Source of the DNA: Melieria omissa
Lineage: Eukaryota; Arthropoda; Insecta; Diptera; Ulidiidae
Assembly: GCA_963971225.1 (NCBI GenBank)
Contig: OZ020267.1
Coordinates: 29,644,298-29,708,297 of the forward strand
Direction of reading: 5' to 3'
DNA: 64,000 nt
In this document: positions 31,990 through 43,815 of the stretch, piece by piece
How positions within the stretch are numbered: the first letter of the stretch is position 1
Layout of the letters: each line of letters starts with the position of its first letter
Made by a program: the position numbers and the translations under genes
Notes under the pieces: model-generated
Told to the model about the DNA's origin: nothing
What the model saw: only the letters and a program-made list of their open reading frames with translations
The model's database searches: none

Positions 31990-32260
31990 CTCTTCTTCTT
32001 CTTCTTGACTGGCACGACAGCTCGATTACGAGACTAAGGCCTAGCTACCCGCAACCAATCGTGTTGTGCGTGCGAATATTTTTACAAGGTTGGAAGGGAC
32101 CTACAGTTTTATGCCGATTCCCGAGTTGGGAGCTTTTTTTCATAAGCAATGTTACTCTCAGAGGTTTGCCATTTCCTGCTTAGAGGTTATTTTTATTTAT
32201 TTTTTCGGTGTTAACGCAACGGAGTATTGAACTCGCGGAGTCTTGACTCGCGGCCCAACG
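31990..32260 (-). mobile_element. tRNA-derived SINE, 5'-truncated, with (AAG)n tail
   Basis: On the minus strand it has a box-B-like GAGTTCAATACTCC (near 32220-32240), the AATGGCAAACCTCTGAGAGTAA core, AAACTGTAGGTCCC and GCCTTAGTCTCG, and ends in an (AAG)n tail at 31990-32006. Box A is missing. Confidence 0.75.
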
Positions 32261-32402
32261 CCGTTCGGAACCGGCATAAAACTGTAGGTCCCTTCCACCC
32301 GCGTAAAAAATTCACACGAACAACACGGGTGGTTGCGGGAAGCTAGGCCTTAGTCTCGCGTAAGCGGGCTGTCGTGCCAATCAATTATTATTATTATTAT
32401 TA
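32261..32402 (+). mobile_element. tRNA-derived SINE, 3' half, with (ATT)n tail
   Basis: It starts directly at CCGTTCGGAACCGGCATAAA and ends in an ATT run at 32385-32402. It is head-to-head with the minus-strand copy, with no spacer. Confidence 0.8.
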
Positions 32403-32834
32403 AGGAGATAAACTCAACAGATTTGTCTTTCACTATAAATGACAGTTCCAGCAAAACACACACTTTGTGGTCAAATCAGAAAGTATCAAGCAAGAAATTT
32501 AAAGAGTTTCGAGTAATTTGATCTGGTATCAGTACAACAACAATCCCACGTGGACAGAACTCTATCAAACTAAGAGCACATATGGAAAAATTTCAAACTA
32601 TTGTTGAACTACTAACGAATGAAAGTTCACGATTTAAATTTTGAGTTATTTTTTCTATTTATAAGTTAACTCTGAAATTTAAATGATTTTTATTGATTGT
32701 TTCGATCATTAAAAAAGTGCAACGGTACATAAATGAAGATCGTGTTAACACTGAGAAAACAATAAATTAAAGCAATGATTTCCAGATCAAATCATTCCCT
32801 AAATTTCAATGTCAACTGGCCATCAGAATTGGGG
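32403..32834. other. AT-rich noncoding gap
   Basis: Nothing recognised. Confidence 0.35.
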
Positions 32835-33110
32835 AATTTAGGTAGGTATGTAGGTGTAACTGGCAGGTCACCAATGGCTTACATAGGTCCTAAATTGAGT
32901 CCTTGACCACACCAAATGAATATCGGTTGGTGAGCAGCATCGGTGACTTTAGTAGTATTGCAAATAATCTCCATGGCTTTCCTGGTAGCGAACAGCTTTG
33001 CCTGAAATACTCTACAGTATTCGGGCAGTCTGAGAGTCTAATGTACCATCAAAGACTTCGGTTTCGGTACATAGGGAAATTGGTGAGAAGCTCAAAAGGG
33101 TTAAATGAGT
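32835..33110 (-). mobile_element. LINE fragment, RNase H piece joined to a CCTA-type 3' tail
   Basis: The minus-strand reading has LPEYCRVFQAKLFATRKAMEII (about 32960-33030), an RNase H helix motif. It is followed closely by a tail containing CTACATACCTACC (plus strand 32840-32856: GGTAGGTATGTAGGTG). The C-terminal finger is missing, so it is internally deleted. Confidence 0.55.
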
Positions 33111-33120
33111 GAGTGGTTTC

Positions 33121-34010
33121 ATTATTATTATTATTGATGGGGATAATTCACTGTGACCTTGTAGATCTATTGTGCTCCCTTCATGGACCTCAAAGACTAT
33201 CAGTCAGTCCAGTATTCTAGATAAATTTTAGTATGTTTCCTAAACTTCTGGATACCCAGTCTGCAACCGATATGAGATGGTCCCCCAGGTGTTTCTTTCT
33301 TATATGCATGAGTACAGGGTACTCTCCTAGTATATGTATTGCAGTCTCGTTTTCCTGCAAGCAGAACCTGCAATACCCGTTTTCACGGACTCCTAGTTTG
33401 GCTAAATGATAAATCAATCTGCAGTGCCCTGTTAGCATTCCTGTAATAATCCTTAGATTATTTTTTGATAGTGTCATGCAATTCTCGAATATTTTTCTAT
33501 TGTAGGACCCGATAACAAGCTTCGAATGCTCTAGACCTGGTTGATTTTCCCAGTATTGATTCTTTCTGGTTGTCTCGTCCTTTCTCAATAGGATGGAGGA
33601 AGCTCCTTTTCCCAATCCACTAGAAGGTTCTGGGCCGATAAAGGGTGTGGAGCTCCCCTCCTTGTCAGCTCATCAGCCCGTCCGTTCTCTTCAATGCCGG
33701 TGTGGCCTGGAACCCAAAGAACCCAGACCTTTTTGCAACGGTTGTTCGTTCACCTTCTCAAGGCACTCCAATACCGGTTTCAAGGACACTTGGTAGGATC
33801 TCAGAGCCTTGATTGCCGCTTGGCTGTCAGAAAGGATGGCAATCTTCCGGTCTCGGTAATTCTTCACCAGATTGAAGTAAGCACACCTTTTAATGGCGTA
33901 TATTTCCGCCTGGAAGATAGTGGTGTGCTTTCCCGTTGTTTCCGAGTGCTTTCCTCCGTTAACCTCCAGAAGTGGTTTCAAGCTCGATCATCTCCTCCTT
34001 CATCTTGAAA
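33121..34010 (-). mobile_element. 5'-truncated I-like LINE with (AAT)n tail, copy 1
   Basis: On the minus strand, RNase H motifs 'FQAEIYAIKRCAYF' (about 33880-33920) and 'ILSDSQAAIKAL' (about 33810-33850) are intact. A second block (33615-33217) follows, with 'RIITGMLTGHCRLIYHLAKLG' and the Cys cluster CRFCLQENETAIHILGEYP. A frameshift separates the two blocks. The 3' end has an (AAT)n tail, seen as ATTATTATTATT on the plus strand at 33121-33138. A related copy lies at 45800-46520. Confidence 0.8.
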
Positions 34011-36073
34011 TCATTATGCGATCTAACGTTGCCGACTTCTTTCTTTGAACTTTTGTCTAATCTATGATCTATGCAAAGTAGATTCAAACAATTCCTGAGC
34101 TCAAAGCTGAGGTCCAACGTGTCATCTGTGAGTTACAGCCATATTTCTGCCAACATTTTATTAAGAATTAAATATATCAAAGGCCTCTAAAAAGAGCCCG
34201 GATGTTCATTTGCTGGGGATTTTATTCCATCCCATCTTAATGTTCCATCCTAATGTTCTCTTCAAGTCTTGGGACTTGCGCTGAAAAATATCTTTATTTT
34301 GTATTGATTAAGTTCTCCTTAAATATATAATTATTAAAAATTATTATTATTAAGTTCTCATTGGAATAATTAACTCACTAAGTTGTAATTAAAAGCCAGA
34401 AGTCACTATTTTCATTTGCCGCATATTTGATTCTAGGAGGAGAGGCATGTCTGGTATGTCTCTCAATGCTTTAGGCCTCCGTTTTAAAATTGTCTTTGCT
34501 TGCAGTTAGTTAAATTGGCATTCGAATATTTGATTCCATTGAATTCTGACTAGAAGCAAGAAAGCAATGCTCAATTTCAATTACTTTAATCCCAACTTTT
34601 CCACACAATATTCTTATTTCCTATGTCTGTAAATAGACATCAATAATAATAGAAATGCTAAAGCTAACCAATCAATTACTGACCTAGTGCCCACTTACTA
34701 CACAGACGTCATATCGTCACATATGAATAATGACCCCTGTGCCCGAACTTAATTGTTGTCGTGTACCGTCGTTGGCGCTGTCAACGAGACGAACTGTTGG
34801 CTTGTGCGTGGAGCGCGTAATTTTCATGTCAGCTATCAAACTGAACAGCTGAACAATTGAGCTGTCATTCACCACCCGTGCGAACACTTTGCAACTGACA
34901 GACAGGCAAGCAGCCAATTGCTCAAGAAGTTAGCGCTAACTGAAAATATCTATTTTCTAATATTTACTCAATGCATTAGTGGCAAATAAATAGTTTTTGT
35001 TGTAAAGAAGAAAGTGAAAAATTGAATTAGAATTCAATGCAAAATAATTTGACTGATTAAAATTTGCACCGCAAGCATTTGCATTTTCCAACAACTGAGC
35101 GAAATTTTTCACATACTCGACGTGAATGTGTGTTGCAATTTTTGTCTAACAAAGCAACACAAAAATAACGAAAAATTTACTGAACGAGTATTTTGTTGCA
35201 TTGAAAATGTAAGCAATTTACACCACTCACACACACACACACATACACATACGAACACAGTGCAGTGCCGCAATGTTGCCAGCATTTATTGCCTTTTGGC
35301 AATAAATTCCAGCAATTTTCCATTTCGTCAAAGGCATTTGTCGATGCTTGAACTTTGGTCGCTTGAGGCCAACAGACGAACAGGCGAGCGTTGTGCAGTA
35401 AGCGACAGCGTGCAGTCGCATCGAGCGAGAGATAAATACTTTCGCACAAATTCTTTTAAGGCTTATTTCCAAATTTATTCGAGGAAAATAGCACAAATAG
35501 CAACGCTGCTCATGGCTGCTGCTGCTGTGAGTGTTATTGTTGTTTGTGTTGCCGCATAAATAAAAGTGTGTAATGCTCGCCGGCAAGCAATGCTAATAAT
35601 GTGTGCACTAAATCGAAGTGGCTGCGGTAGTCAATGCCAACATTACTCAACCAATCAGCTGCCCTCCGCTCCTCCCAGCCACCAGCCCGAAGCTCATTGT
35701 GCTCTCAGCCTGCAATCAATTTGCGCAAATGCAGTTGTGTAAGTAGCAAATAAAATGCATTTTGTGCTACACTCACACACACATACATACGCACATTGAC
35801 AGCATCAATATGCCAACTGCTAACTATCAAATGTGATAACGGTACTGGCAATGGTTGTGTTGGAATTAGTGCTGACGTCGTTAGTAGAAACGGGACAGCC
35901 AATCCGCATTGAACTGAGCCTCGTCTCTGGTGTGCTGCACTGAACCACACAAATAAAATAACATTGTTATATTGTCGACACATGGCTCTTTGCTGTTGCC
36001 TTCTCATTAGTTGCTCCTTGGAGATGTTAAACAGATGCAAAAATTAAGTACCTACTAATGCTTCAGAAGGCTG
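34011..36073. other. Noncoding DNA with microsatellites
   Basis: (CA)n at about 35227-35243 and CTG runs at 35515-35527. No gene is supported. Confidence 0.45.
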
Positions 36074-36206
36074 GACAGTGATTCGACTTCATACAACCGC
36101 GGGACAAAATTAGAAGGAGGTCTGTTTTTAAAAAAATTTGGTAAGCTAGTTAATCATCATGGAAGAACCAAGTGCGGTGACTTAATTTTTCAGATTTTAC
36201 ATTTAA

Positions 36207-36966
36207 CTCTTTCGGCCCCAACGTTGCCTGAGAGCAACTTCACCAATTTGTCATCTTAAAGCAAAAGCTACGATTTATGGGTTTAATTTAAGTGGGCACC
36301 AACAAATTAATATTTTTAGAAGTGAACTCAAAGAAAATTACAAAATTTTGACGGGTATCCCCAAAATAATTTCCAATAATTTGCAGCAATATCAAGAAAA
36401 ATTTGTGTTCTAATTGAAGTCTACGAATTGAGCGCGTTTGATCAAAACTCTGTTCCTTTAACCCTTTCGGGACGGAGTTTATTTTTGAAATCCAAAATAC
36501 TCTCAGTAGAAATGTTCTCATGCCATGAATGTTGGGGTTAGAAAATTATATTGGATGCTCACAAATTCTGAAATCATCCTTTTATGCGGGAACACCGAAA
36601 TGGAAAAAATATTTTGCGTGGGTTGTAAGATTTGAAGAATTTTTTTGAGAGGCAATAAAAACTTGCTGGGACGTATTATCTCAGTAGTCCCGAAAGGGTT
36701 AATAATGGTTAAACAAAATCAAAAAGTGATAATTTTGTATTTTTTACAAATATTAGATATCTTTTCTGTAATTAAAAAATATTGATATAAAATGTATTTA
36801 ACCCGTTTTGAGCTAAAATACATCAAAAATAAACTAGCACTAGAACTCTAACAAAGAGGCATGGCGACTTCAAATGTCGTGTGCACACTTCTTAGTTAAT
36901 TATATCATCATTTAAATACCAAAAAGTAATATCGAGATACAGGGTAAAATTCAAGGTCGAAAGGGT
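36207..36966. mobile_element. TTAA-flanked MITE (piggyBac-like) inserted in copy C
   Basis: Ends CTCTTTCGGCC (36207) and GGTCGAAAGGG (36956-36966) are flanked by TTAA at 36203-36206 and 36967-36970. The copy at 58355-59288 shows the empty site (CATTTAATCGG when read in this orientation). It carries a second TTAA element inside. Confidence 0.75.
36462..36698. mobile_element. Second TTAA-flanked MITE, nested (237 bp)
   Basis: Perfect 12-bp inverted ends CCCTTTCGGGAC (36462) and GTCCCGAAAGGG (36687-36698) sit between TTAA at 36458-36461 and 36699-36702. The ends resemble those of its host MITE, so the two belong to related families. Confidence 0.8.
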
Positions 36967-37660
36967 TAATCAGTTGTGTGAACATTGATATCGCAAAGAC
37001 TAACAGAATTTGTATGAGAACCCTTTAGTTTTGCAATAAAAATGATAATAATTGATGTATTTTTGCATTTTTTTCATTTTTTATGCTGATTGCATACTTT
37101 TAGGGATAAACAAAATATATTTTGACTAAAAATATATGCTTAGACCACTTTTTAAATTGAATTATTTTCTGAGATTGGAAGCTATCGGTGGATTTGTTTA
37201 CATTATTCAACAAAGAAAGCGTGCTTCTTAAAATAAAAAAAATTCCAGGAGCATACTTTCACATTCTTTTCATTTATTTTGTTCTAAGTTTTGCCAATTT
37301 AAAGGTTTTTTATTTTGAAAAATATTTTAAGTCGAAAGTGAAGTAGAAACCTCAGCTTTGCAATGTTTGAAAAAAGCATTAAAAGAAAAAATGTCCACAA
37401 TATTTCTTCATTTATATTGAAAATTTTAGCAAATTCTTGCTATCCATCTATTTTTACAATTTTTGTTACTCAATGGACTAAAAAGCAGAAAACATGTGTT
37501 TAAATTTTTTTGGGTGAAAAAAATTGCGACTTTCACCAGCTCTTTCGCACAGATTTTTTTGGGTTTTCTGAGTTGGAGTTTTACCTTTCAAATGATATAA
37601 AAATCGTTAAATTCAGAGATTCAAAAAATTTGTATTTTGTCTATGGAACGAGTCACTGTG

Positions 37661-38044
37661 GATTGTGGTAAACTTTTTATGCTTAGAATTGGTCTGTCAA
37701 GGTTCAAGTTTTTTACATAACTAACATAAAAATCAGTAATAGATGACTTTTGTATGAGAGTAGTCTAAAAAGTTTCCAACCTCAACATAAAGATGGCAGC
37801 ACTCATCACCAAAAACTTAGGGAAATTGCTTCTATTTCTTTTGAAAGGTACTCACCAAAATTTCAGTCAGTTTGAATGCGCTGTGAATCTCGCTGTGAAT
37901 CTGTTGGCGAATTTTGCAAATCCGAGTATAAAGTTGTGTAAATAAAAGACCAATTAGACGCTAAGTAGCCGTTCTTCCAGTTCATCAAAAGCTCCTCACT
38001 GCCTCAATGGCATTTATTGCTAAAAAGGCTGATTATATTCCCAG
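37661..38044. other. Noncoding gap
   Basis: About 37760-37830 (AAGTTTCCAACCTCAACATAAAGATGGC) looks like the leader of some transposon, but I cannot assign it. Confidence 0.3.
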
Positions 38045-38050
38045 ATGACG

Positions 38051-38388
38051 GCAGCCGCCGTGGCTCAGTTGATTAGTGCGTTGGCGCGCGAGTCGATCCA
38101 GCGACCCAGGTTCAAATACTGCCTGTAATAACACCTAAAAAAAATGACGGGAAAACTCGTTTTCTCTTTAGGTGGCTGTCATCTCTCTCTTTGCTGGAAA
38201 TGGCAAACCTCTGAGAGTAAAAATTGCTTATGAAAGAACTCCCAACCTGCCGTTCGGAACCGGCATAAAACTGTAGGTCCCTTCCACCCGCGTACAAATT
38301 CACACGCACAACACGGTTGATTGCGGGAAGTTAGGCCTTAGTCTCGCGTAAGCGGGCTGTCGTGACAGTCAATTATTAAAAATTAATT
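38051..38388 (+). mobile_element. tRNA-derived SINE, near full length
   Basis: The head carries pol III promoter boxes: box A TGGCTCAGTTGATTAGTGCG (38061-38080) and box B GGTTCAAATACT (38109-38120), in tRNA-like spacing. The body and GCCTTAGTCTCGCGTAAGCG are shared with the copies at 31990-32402. It ends in an ATT/AAT-rich tail. ATGACG flanks it at 38045-38050 and 38389-38394, a likely short target duplication. It is not a functional tRNA gene because the cloverleaf is not maintained past box B. Confidence 0.82.
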
Positions 38389-38394
38389 ATGACG

Positions 38395-38855
38395 AAAGGA
38401 TGAAATTATTTGCAGAAGACGAGACGAAAAGAGGATCAAAAGCGTCCAAATTTTCTTGTCTTTTTCAACGATACTTTTTAGGGGAAGACGATACCATTTA
38501 TGGGAGGAAAATTCTATATGAATATGAACCTCGCTATCAGATCTACAGTTGAAAGTTCAATGAGACTGTTGATGAACGAGAAGCTTTGAATTTTATTGTG
38601 ACAGACATAGATATTGTTGTAGTAGTAAATTAGGATCATAGAACTATGAATCATTAAGTTTTCAATATGAACCTCTCTAGCTGATCTATAGTTGAAAGCT
38701 CAGTTAGAACAGGCAATCTAAAATGTTTTTATTTTGGTGCACAAAGTGAATCATAGAATTTCTTCTTTAACTATTAAAGTACCTTTTGAACTGACTTGAT
38801 AATCCAATGGAATTTCCATATTTTTTCTCTTCCCAATCCAAGAATTCTATAATAA
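38395..38855. other. AT-rich noncoding gap
   Basis: It contains two similar pieces, 'ATATGAACCTCGCTATCAGATCTACAG' near 38521 and 'ATATGAACCTCTCTAGCTGATCTATAG' near 38664. This is a short diverged tandem duplication of about 143-bp period. Confidence 0.45.
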
Positions 38856-38994
38856 TAAAATAAAATAAAATAAAATAAAATAAAATAAAATAAAATAAAA
38901 TAAAATAAAATAAAATAAAATAAAATAAAATAAAATAAAAATAAAAAATGAATAAAAATGAAAAATGAGATGAATAAAAAAAATAAAAATAAAA

Positions 38995-39025
<31 letters not shown>

Positions 39026-39088
39026 TAAAAAAATAAAATAAAATAAAATAACAAAATAAAATAAAATTTAATAAAATGAAATAAAAAA
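38856..39088. repeat. (AAAAT)n pentanucleotide array
   Basis: Pure from about 38856 to 38940, then degenerate A/T pentamers to about 39088. Confidence 0.95.
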
Positions 39089-40077
39089 AAAACAATTGTT
39101 TCTGATTGAGCACTTTTCAAAACAAATAGCTCAATTTTGTCTTACGGATTGTTCTTTATATTTTCCTCTTCTGAAACTAAAATTTCTAACTAAAAAACCA
39201 TTTCCTCCGATTGAGTACACTTAAAAAAACATGTTATCTCATAGCAAGTTTTTTCTAGTGGAATCCTTGTTATTGTTTGTTTTTTGCTGAAACTAAAATT
39301 TCTAATTCAAAAGAAATGATTTCACTCGATTGAACCGAACGATTGATCAATTGAACTCAGAACGAATTTTTGTATTTCTGCTTCAACGATTCCGGTTACT
39401 TTTTATGCAGCTCATACTTTTCCATACCGACTCCACTCTGGTCAGTATAAATTCCCCTTCTGAAACATACACACCCTGCTCACCCTATCACAGGTATGCA
39501 TAATGAAGAACCTGCCTGCCACTGCATGTTGCATGCTACTAAAATACACAAACAATGCTCAACTGTTTGTTTGTTGCCAAGAATGCAGTGCTGATGGGCT
39601 GATTTGGTGCCGTATGCTGCCAGCTTGTTGCAGGTTGCAAATGAAATCTATACAGGCAAAGAAATGTTGATTTTCAATTTGTTTGTGTATGTGTGTGTGT
39701 GTGTGTGGCATAAGTTTGTATAACCAAAGCGTGCAGCATAACCGATGCTGTGTTGCTATAATTGTTGAGTGGGCGGCACAGCAATGCACAAACGTTGCAA
39801 AATGCAGAATGGCTGCAAAAATTACTAACCGATTTATTGCACTTAAAATCGGTTGTTATCATTCAATTTCGTTCAGAAAAAATCACAAAGATGTGTGTTG
39901 GTAGCAATGTTGTTGATATTTGTTGGGGTTCACTAAACGAACCCATGAGAATTAGACTTTTAGTATAAAAGTGAAGCATTAATGGGTTGTAATGCGTAGT
40001 TTAGGTTTTCAGTAATGAATGTTAAAGATCAAATGTGATTATCTGAGAATGATTAAACAAAAAAAAAATTCTTTGGT
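39089..40077. other. Noncoding DNA
   Basis: (GT)n at about 39686-39707. No gene is supported. Confidence 0.4.
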
Positions 40078-40081
40078 TTAA

Positions 40082-40235
40082 CACTTGAAGGCCAAAGGGA
40101 GCCAAAATGACTTCAATGTGATTTTTTTATTATTTTATGGCATTGCGCTCTGAATGAAAATTTTCCCTTATTTTGACTATTTTTTAAAATGATTTAAAAA
40201 TAACAAGTAATAAAATTATTTATTTAAAAATTAAA
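40082..40235 (+). mobile_element. One end of a TTAA MITE of the 57796-57971 family, merging into (AAAAT)n
   Basis: TTAA at 40078-40081 is followed by CACTTGAAGGCCAAAGG. The next about 120 bp match the reverse complement of 57796-57971, including the CTGAATGAAAA and TTATTTTAT blocks. The opposite end is not present; the sequence runs into the pentamer array. Confidence 0.55.
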
Positions 40236-40668
40236 ATTAATATAAAATAAAATAAAATAAAATAAAATAAAATAAAATAAAATAAAATAAAATAAAATAA
40301 AATAAAATAAAATAAAATAAAATAAAATAAAATAAAATAAAATAAAATAAAATAAAATAAAATAAAATAAAATAAAAAATAAATTAAAATTTAATAAAAT
40401 GAAATAAAATAAAAATTAGTAAAATAAAATAAAATAAAATAAAATAAAATAAAATAAAATAAAAAAAAAATAAAATAAAATAAAATAAAATACCCACCTC
40501 GCGCGGTATGTGGGGGGGGAGAGAGGCCGTGGGAAATAAAATAAAATAAAATAAAATAAAATAAAATAAAATAAAATAAAACAAAATAAAATAAAATAAA
40601 ATAAAATAAAATAAAATAAAATAAAATAAAATAAAATAAAATAAAATAAAATAAAACAAAATAAAAAC
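40236..40668. repeat. (AAAAT)n array with a GC-rich interruption
   Basis: Three pentamer blocks (about 40236-40376, 40424-40490, 40537-40668). The last two are separated by a 45-bp GC-rich island (40491-40535), which contains CCCAC...GTGGG and a run of seven or eight G. Confidence 0.95.
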
Positions 40669-43645
40669 AGGCTGAATGTCCCAGACATTTTGGTATTAAC
40701 CATTAATCAATCATTTAAGAACAAAGAGAAATTATATTCCCTAATCCCATGAAATGTGTCTGTTTTCTCAAAGCACTCACAGCACTTGAAATTGAAAATA
40801 TTTTAATTGAAAATATTTTTAACTCCAATGTAAACTTTTTCACTGGCGTTAAGCTTCGATAATTCCCACCTGTCACCTAAAGTTGCTTTACACTAATCTT
40901 TACAGTTTTTCGACAGCACCTTCCCAAGCATAGAAATAATCTCACTTTTCTCACCCAAAAAAAAATTAACAAAGTTGACCTTGCAATGTCTACAGCGAGC
41001 TTAAGTCGAACGCATTAAGCGTGGCACAATGTCGATTCGGTTGGCATGTCCGAAATTGCGCAGCGCCAAAGTAAATAAAACCCAATAAAAACCGCGCAGC
41101 GAAGAGCAAATATCACTGCTCGCGCAGACATTTCGCAAGAATTTCGCGTTAAAAACGTATATCGCGAAAAATAAACGCAACCAATGCAACAAACAACAAC
41201 AACAACAAGATGAAAGCATGAAACATTCCGCAACGCTGCATGAGCAGCTTAAATGCATTTAGACACATTCGCAATTGCGTTGGTACGCGTCGCTCCAAAT
41301 CGCCCACGCTGTCAGCCCAGCGCAGCGGCAAAAAATTGCCAAGAATGCCAAACGAACAACAACAACAACAAAACCAGAACGAAAAACCGTAAAAAAGTGC
41401 GGCTGTAGTCAGAAATGCGAAAAGCTGCTTAAGCCCCAAATGCATTGCCGATGCCATTGACAGCGCCGTCGCACACACACACACACACAAACATACACAT
41501 GCACGCATCAAAATGTTGTACATCGTCGGCGTCGCGGCGCAGCATTCACAATTGGCCACATATCTCGGCGGCAGCGAGCGCAAACACAACAACGCCAACA
41601 GTAAGCAACATGCACGCATTGCTGCATTGCTGCATACTTCTGGGCGCATTGCCTCATTCAATCGCCTCTGCCTCTCTCGCTCTCTCTCTCTTTCTTTGAC
41701 ACACTCTTTGGTTTTCTTCGTTTTTTGCTTTTCGTTGCAAAAATTCTTAAAAATTGTTTGCGTGCGTTGTTGTTGACTGGTTGTTAGCTTCTAACGCAAT
41801 TCTGTTCTTTTTTTTGCTGTTCGTGTTTGCAACTTTCCAAAAATTTGTTCCGCATAAATTCTTTCGATTGCCAATGGCTGGGACAAGCTGCTTTAATTTG
41901 ACAGCGTTCGCGAATATTTTGTGCTGCGTGCATTTCTCTTTCTCCACTTTTTTTGTTGCACTTTTTATTGTTGTTGTGTCGCTTCGTGGCTGCCATGGCA
42001 TTTTGGGATTTGCTAACCTGACAGCTGCGGTGAAATTGCATCTGTCAATTGCATTTAATTCGCTGCTACTTAAAATGTTTGAGGCGCTTCTGACCTTTGC
42101 TTTGGCTTTTCTCGAATATTCCCCCAACAGCCGAAAATATTTGGTGGGATTAAAAATTGCGCCAAAGCGTTGGAAAAATGTTGCACGAAATTATTGAAGG
42201 ACACCAAAGTGGTGTGCACTCATGTCTGATGTAAGCTTAGGTGAGGCAGAAAGGTGGCAATTTAAAGGATTTTTTCACATGCTACATGAAGCTTGGAATT
42301 GACAAATTGTCAATTAAAAATGGCGGAAAATTTGGCTAAAAATATGCAAAGATTTACATAGACAGCTTTAAAATAGCGTAGAGAGTTGAAGCAAAGGATT
42401 TCTATTCGGAACTGGAAATTGAAGGTCCAATTCTTGCAGGAACTTCCAAGGCGAGATGATTTATATAAAATCAAATAATTTGACATTGACAGTCAATCAA
42501 CAGTCAATCTGCTCTCAAAGCAATTACTTCTATCTGCACATCATTTAAAAATGTCCTGTAATGAAAGCTGAAAAAAGAAAGGCTGGTTGTGAACCATTGA
42601 GGAGAAGGAGACAGCAGTTCGTGGGCTGAGAAAACGATTATCGTATGTGCTATGAAATTTAATGGAACATACGACATTCGTTTTCTGCAGCGACGAGTTG
42701 TAGTCGCGAAAACTTGGGTTTCCTTGCCAGATGAGCAAATATGCAACGTTCAGATGTCTCTGCAAGCGGTCGATAAAGGTCTGAATGACAGTCGGCGAAA
42801 AAAGACGAAAGCAAGCTGGAATAATTTAGCTTCCTGCACAACCACTCAAATAATGTTCGGCCACTTCAATGAAATGCTTACGAGATTCGTTCTCTCGCTG
42901 TGAAGCAACTGCAGAACCAGCGTAAGTCTGGAATGGAATAAATATGAGGGAAGCCGAGAAGGTTCACCTTAGAGGGTCAAATTTCTTAATCATTCAGGCT
43001 AGATAGCCCATTGTGTCTTAGACTCGAGAGGAAAAGGGTGATAAAGGAGAGTTAGATGGAGTTTAAGAAAGAAAGTAGTAAGAAAGGGATACGAGTGTTG
43101 CTGTACGAATTTTCTGGATTCTTTAATGAATCTCAGGAGATCACACAGAGTAATAGAAAGTACCTCGTCCATCATCATAACATCGGAACCCAAAATGAGC
43201 AATCTCGTTCGCTTACTACTGGCGCATTGTTTGACTACAGTTTACGCCAGTTTTTTCAGTTACCTGAAACGACTTTCTTCTAAATCTTAAAAAAACAATT
43301 TAATTTCCTCCCAAAAATGTAAAAAATCTAAACAAAATTTTTTTATAATTTTTGTCATTACAAACTTAAATATAAAAAAAAGAAGTGCTTTGGCTGTTAA
43401 AGTATTTGGCAAAATAAGTTTCGTTGCCAGTGTTCCCAACACATCATACTTCGTTATCCGAAAATCTTCCAAAAAGTCCACTAAGGATCCGTAAATTCCC
43501 CGAATATGTATAAATGAAAATCTTCTAAACTATTCTTCCTCCTAAAAATTCTCCTAAAAGGCCAAGAATCTCCTAAATCTAGAAGGAAATCCCCTGATCT
43601 GGCAAAACTGGTTTACGCGCAAAAAATTTACATAACCGAGTCATA
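40669..43645. other. Long noncoding stretch
   Basis: It has a (CA)n run at 41471-41488 and (TC)n near 41671-41692. The longer frames here start at non-ATG codons, are hydrophobic or low-complexity and overlap each other, so I call none. Confidence 0.4.
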
Positions 43646-43649
43646 TGAA

Positions 43650-43815
43650 TGTAGGAAGTACAAAGCAAATGGTATCAGGGAAACCTTGGACCACATTCAT
43701 TGCAGCTGTCTGACTTTCTCAAGACAGCGCCTTAACCACCTAGGGGCCTCGTTCTTTTTTGCATTGAATGGGCTTCTCAAGCCAAATATGGCTCGGAATA
43801 CCTACATTCCCACCT
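43650..43815 (+). pseudogene. LINE C-terminal fragment
   Basis: The plus-strand reading gives a RETLDHIHCSCLTFSRQRLNHLG-like segment (about 43675-43745), the HxxCxCxxxxxxR motif near the C-terminus of RNase-H-bearing LINEs. It is short and decayed. Confidence 0.5.

Larger units (their letters stand above)
36074..37660 (-). mobile_element. CACAGTG-ended DNA transposon (Transib-like), copy C, with nested TTAA MITEs
   Basis: Ends are GACAGTGATTCG at 36074 (first base mutated) and CACTGTG at 37654-37660. The body is the reverse complement of the copy at 58355-59288. The left end has 23 bp between the heptamer and ACAAAATTA. The right end, read inward, has 13 bp between CACAGTG and ACAAAATAC. The flanking 5-mers GGCTG/GATTG are a decayed or absent duplication. 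A 760-bp TTAA element inside accounts for its extra length. Confidence 0.75.

Noticed and set aside
35227..35243. CA-repeat frames encoding His-Thr proteins
   Set aside because: Dinucleotide microsatellite; the same pattern appears at many sites in the window.
38051..38125. A tRNA gene
   Set aside because: Box A and box B are present, but the downstream sequence is a SINE body with further copies and the cloverleaf is not maintained.
41149..41661. 170-codon minus-strand hydrophobic frame
   Set aside because: Starts at TTG, is dominated by Leu/Cys from CAA/CAC repeats, and shows no recognisable domain.
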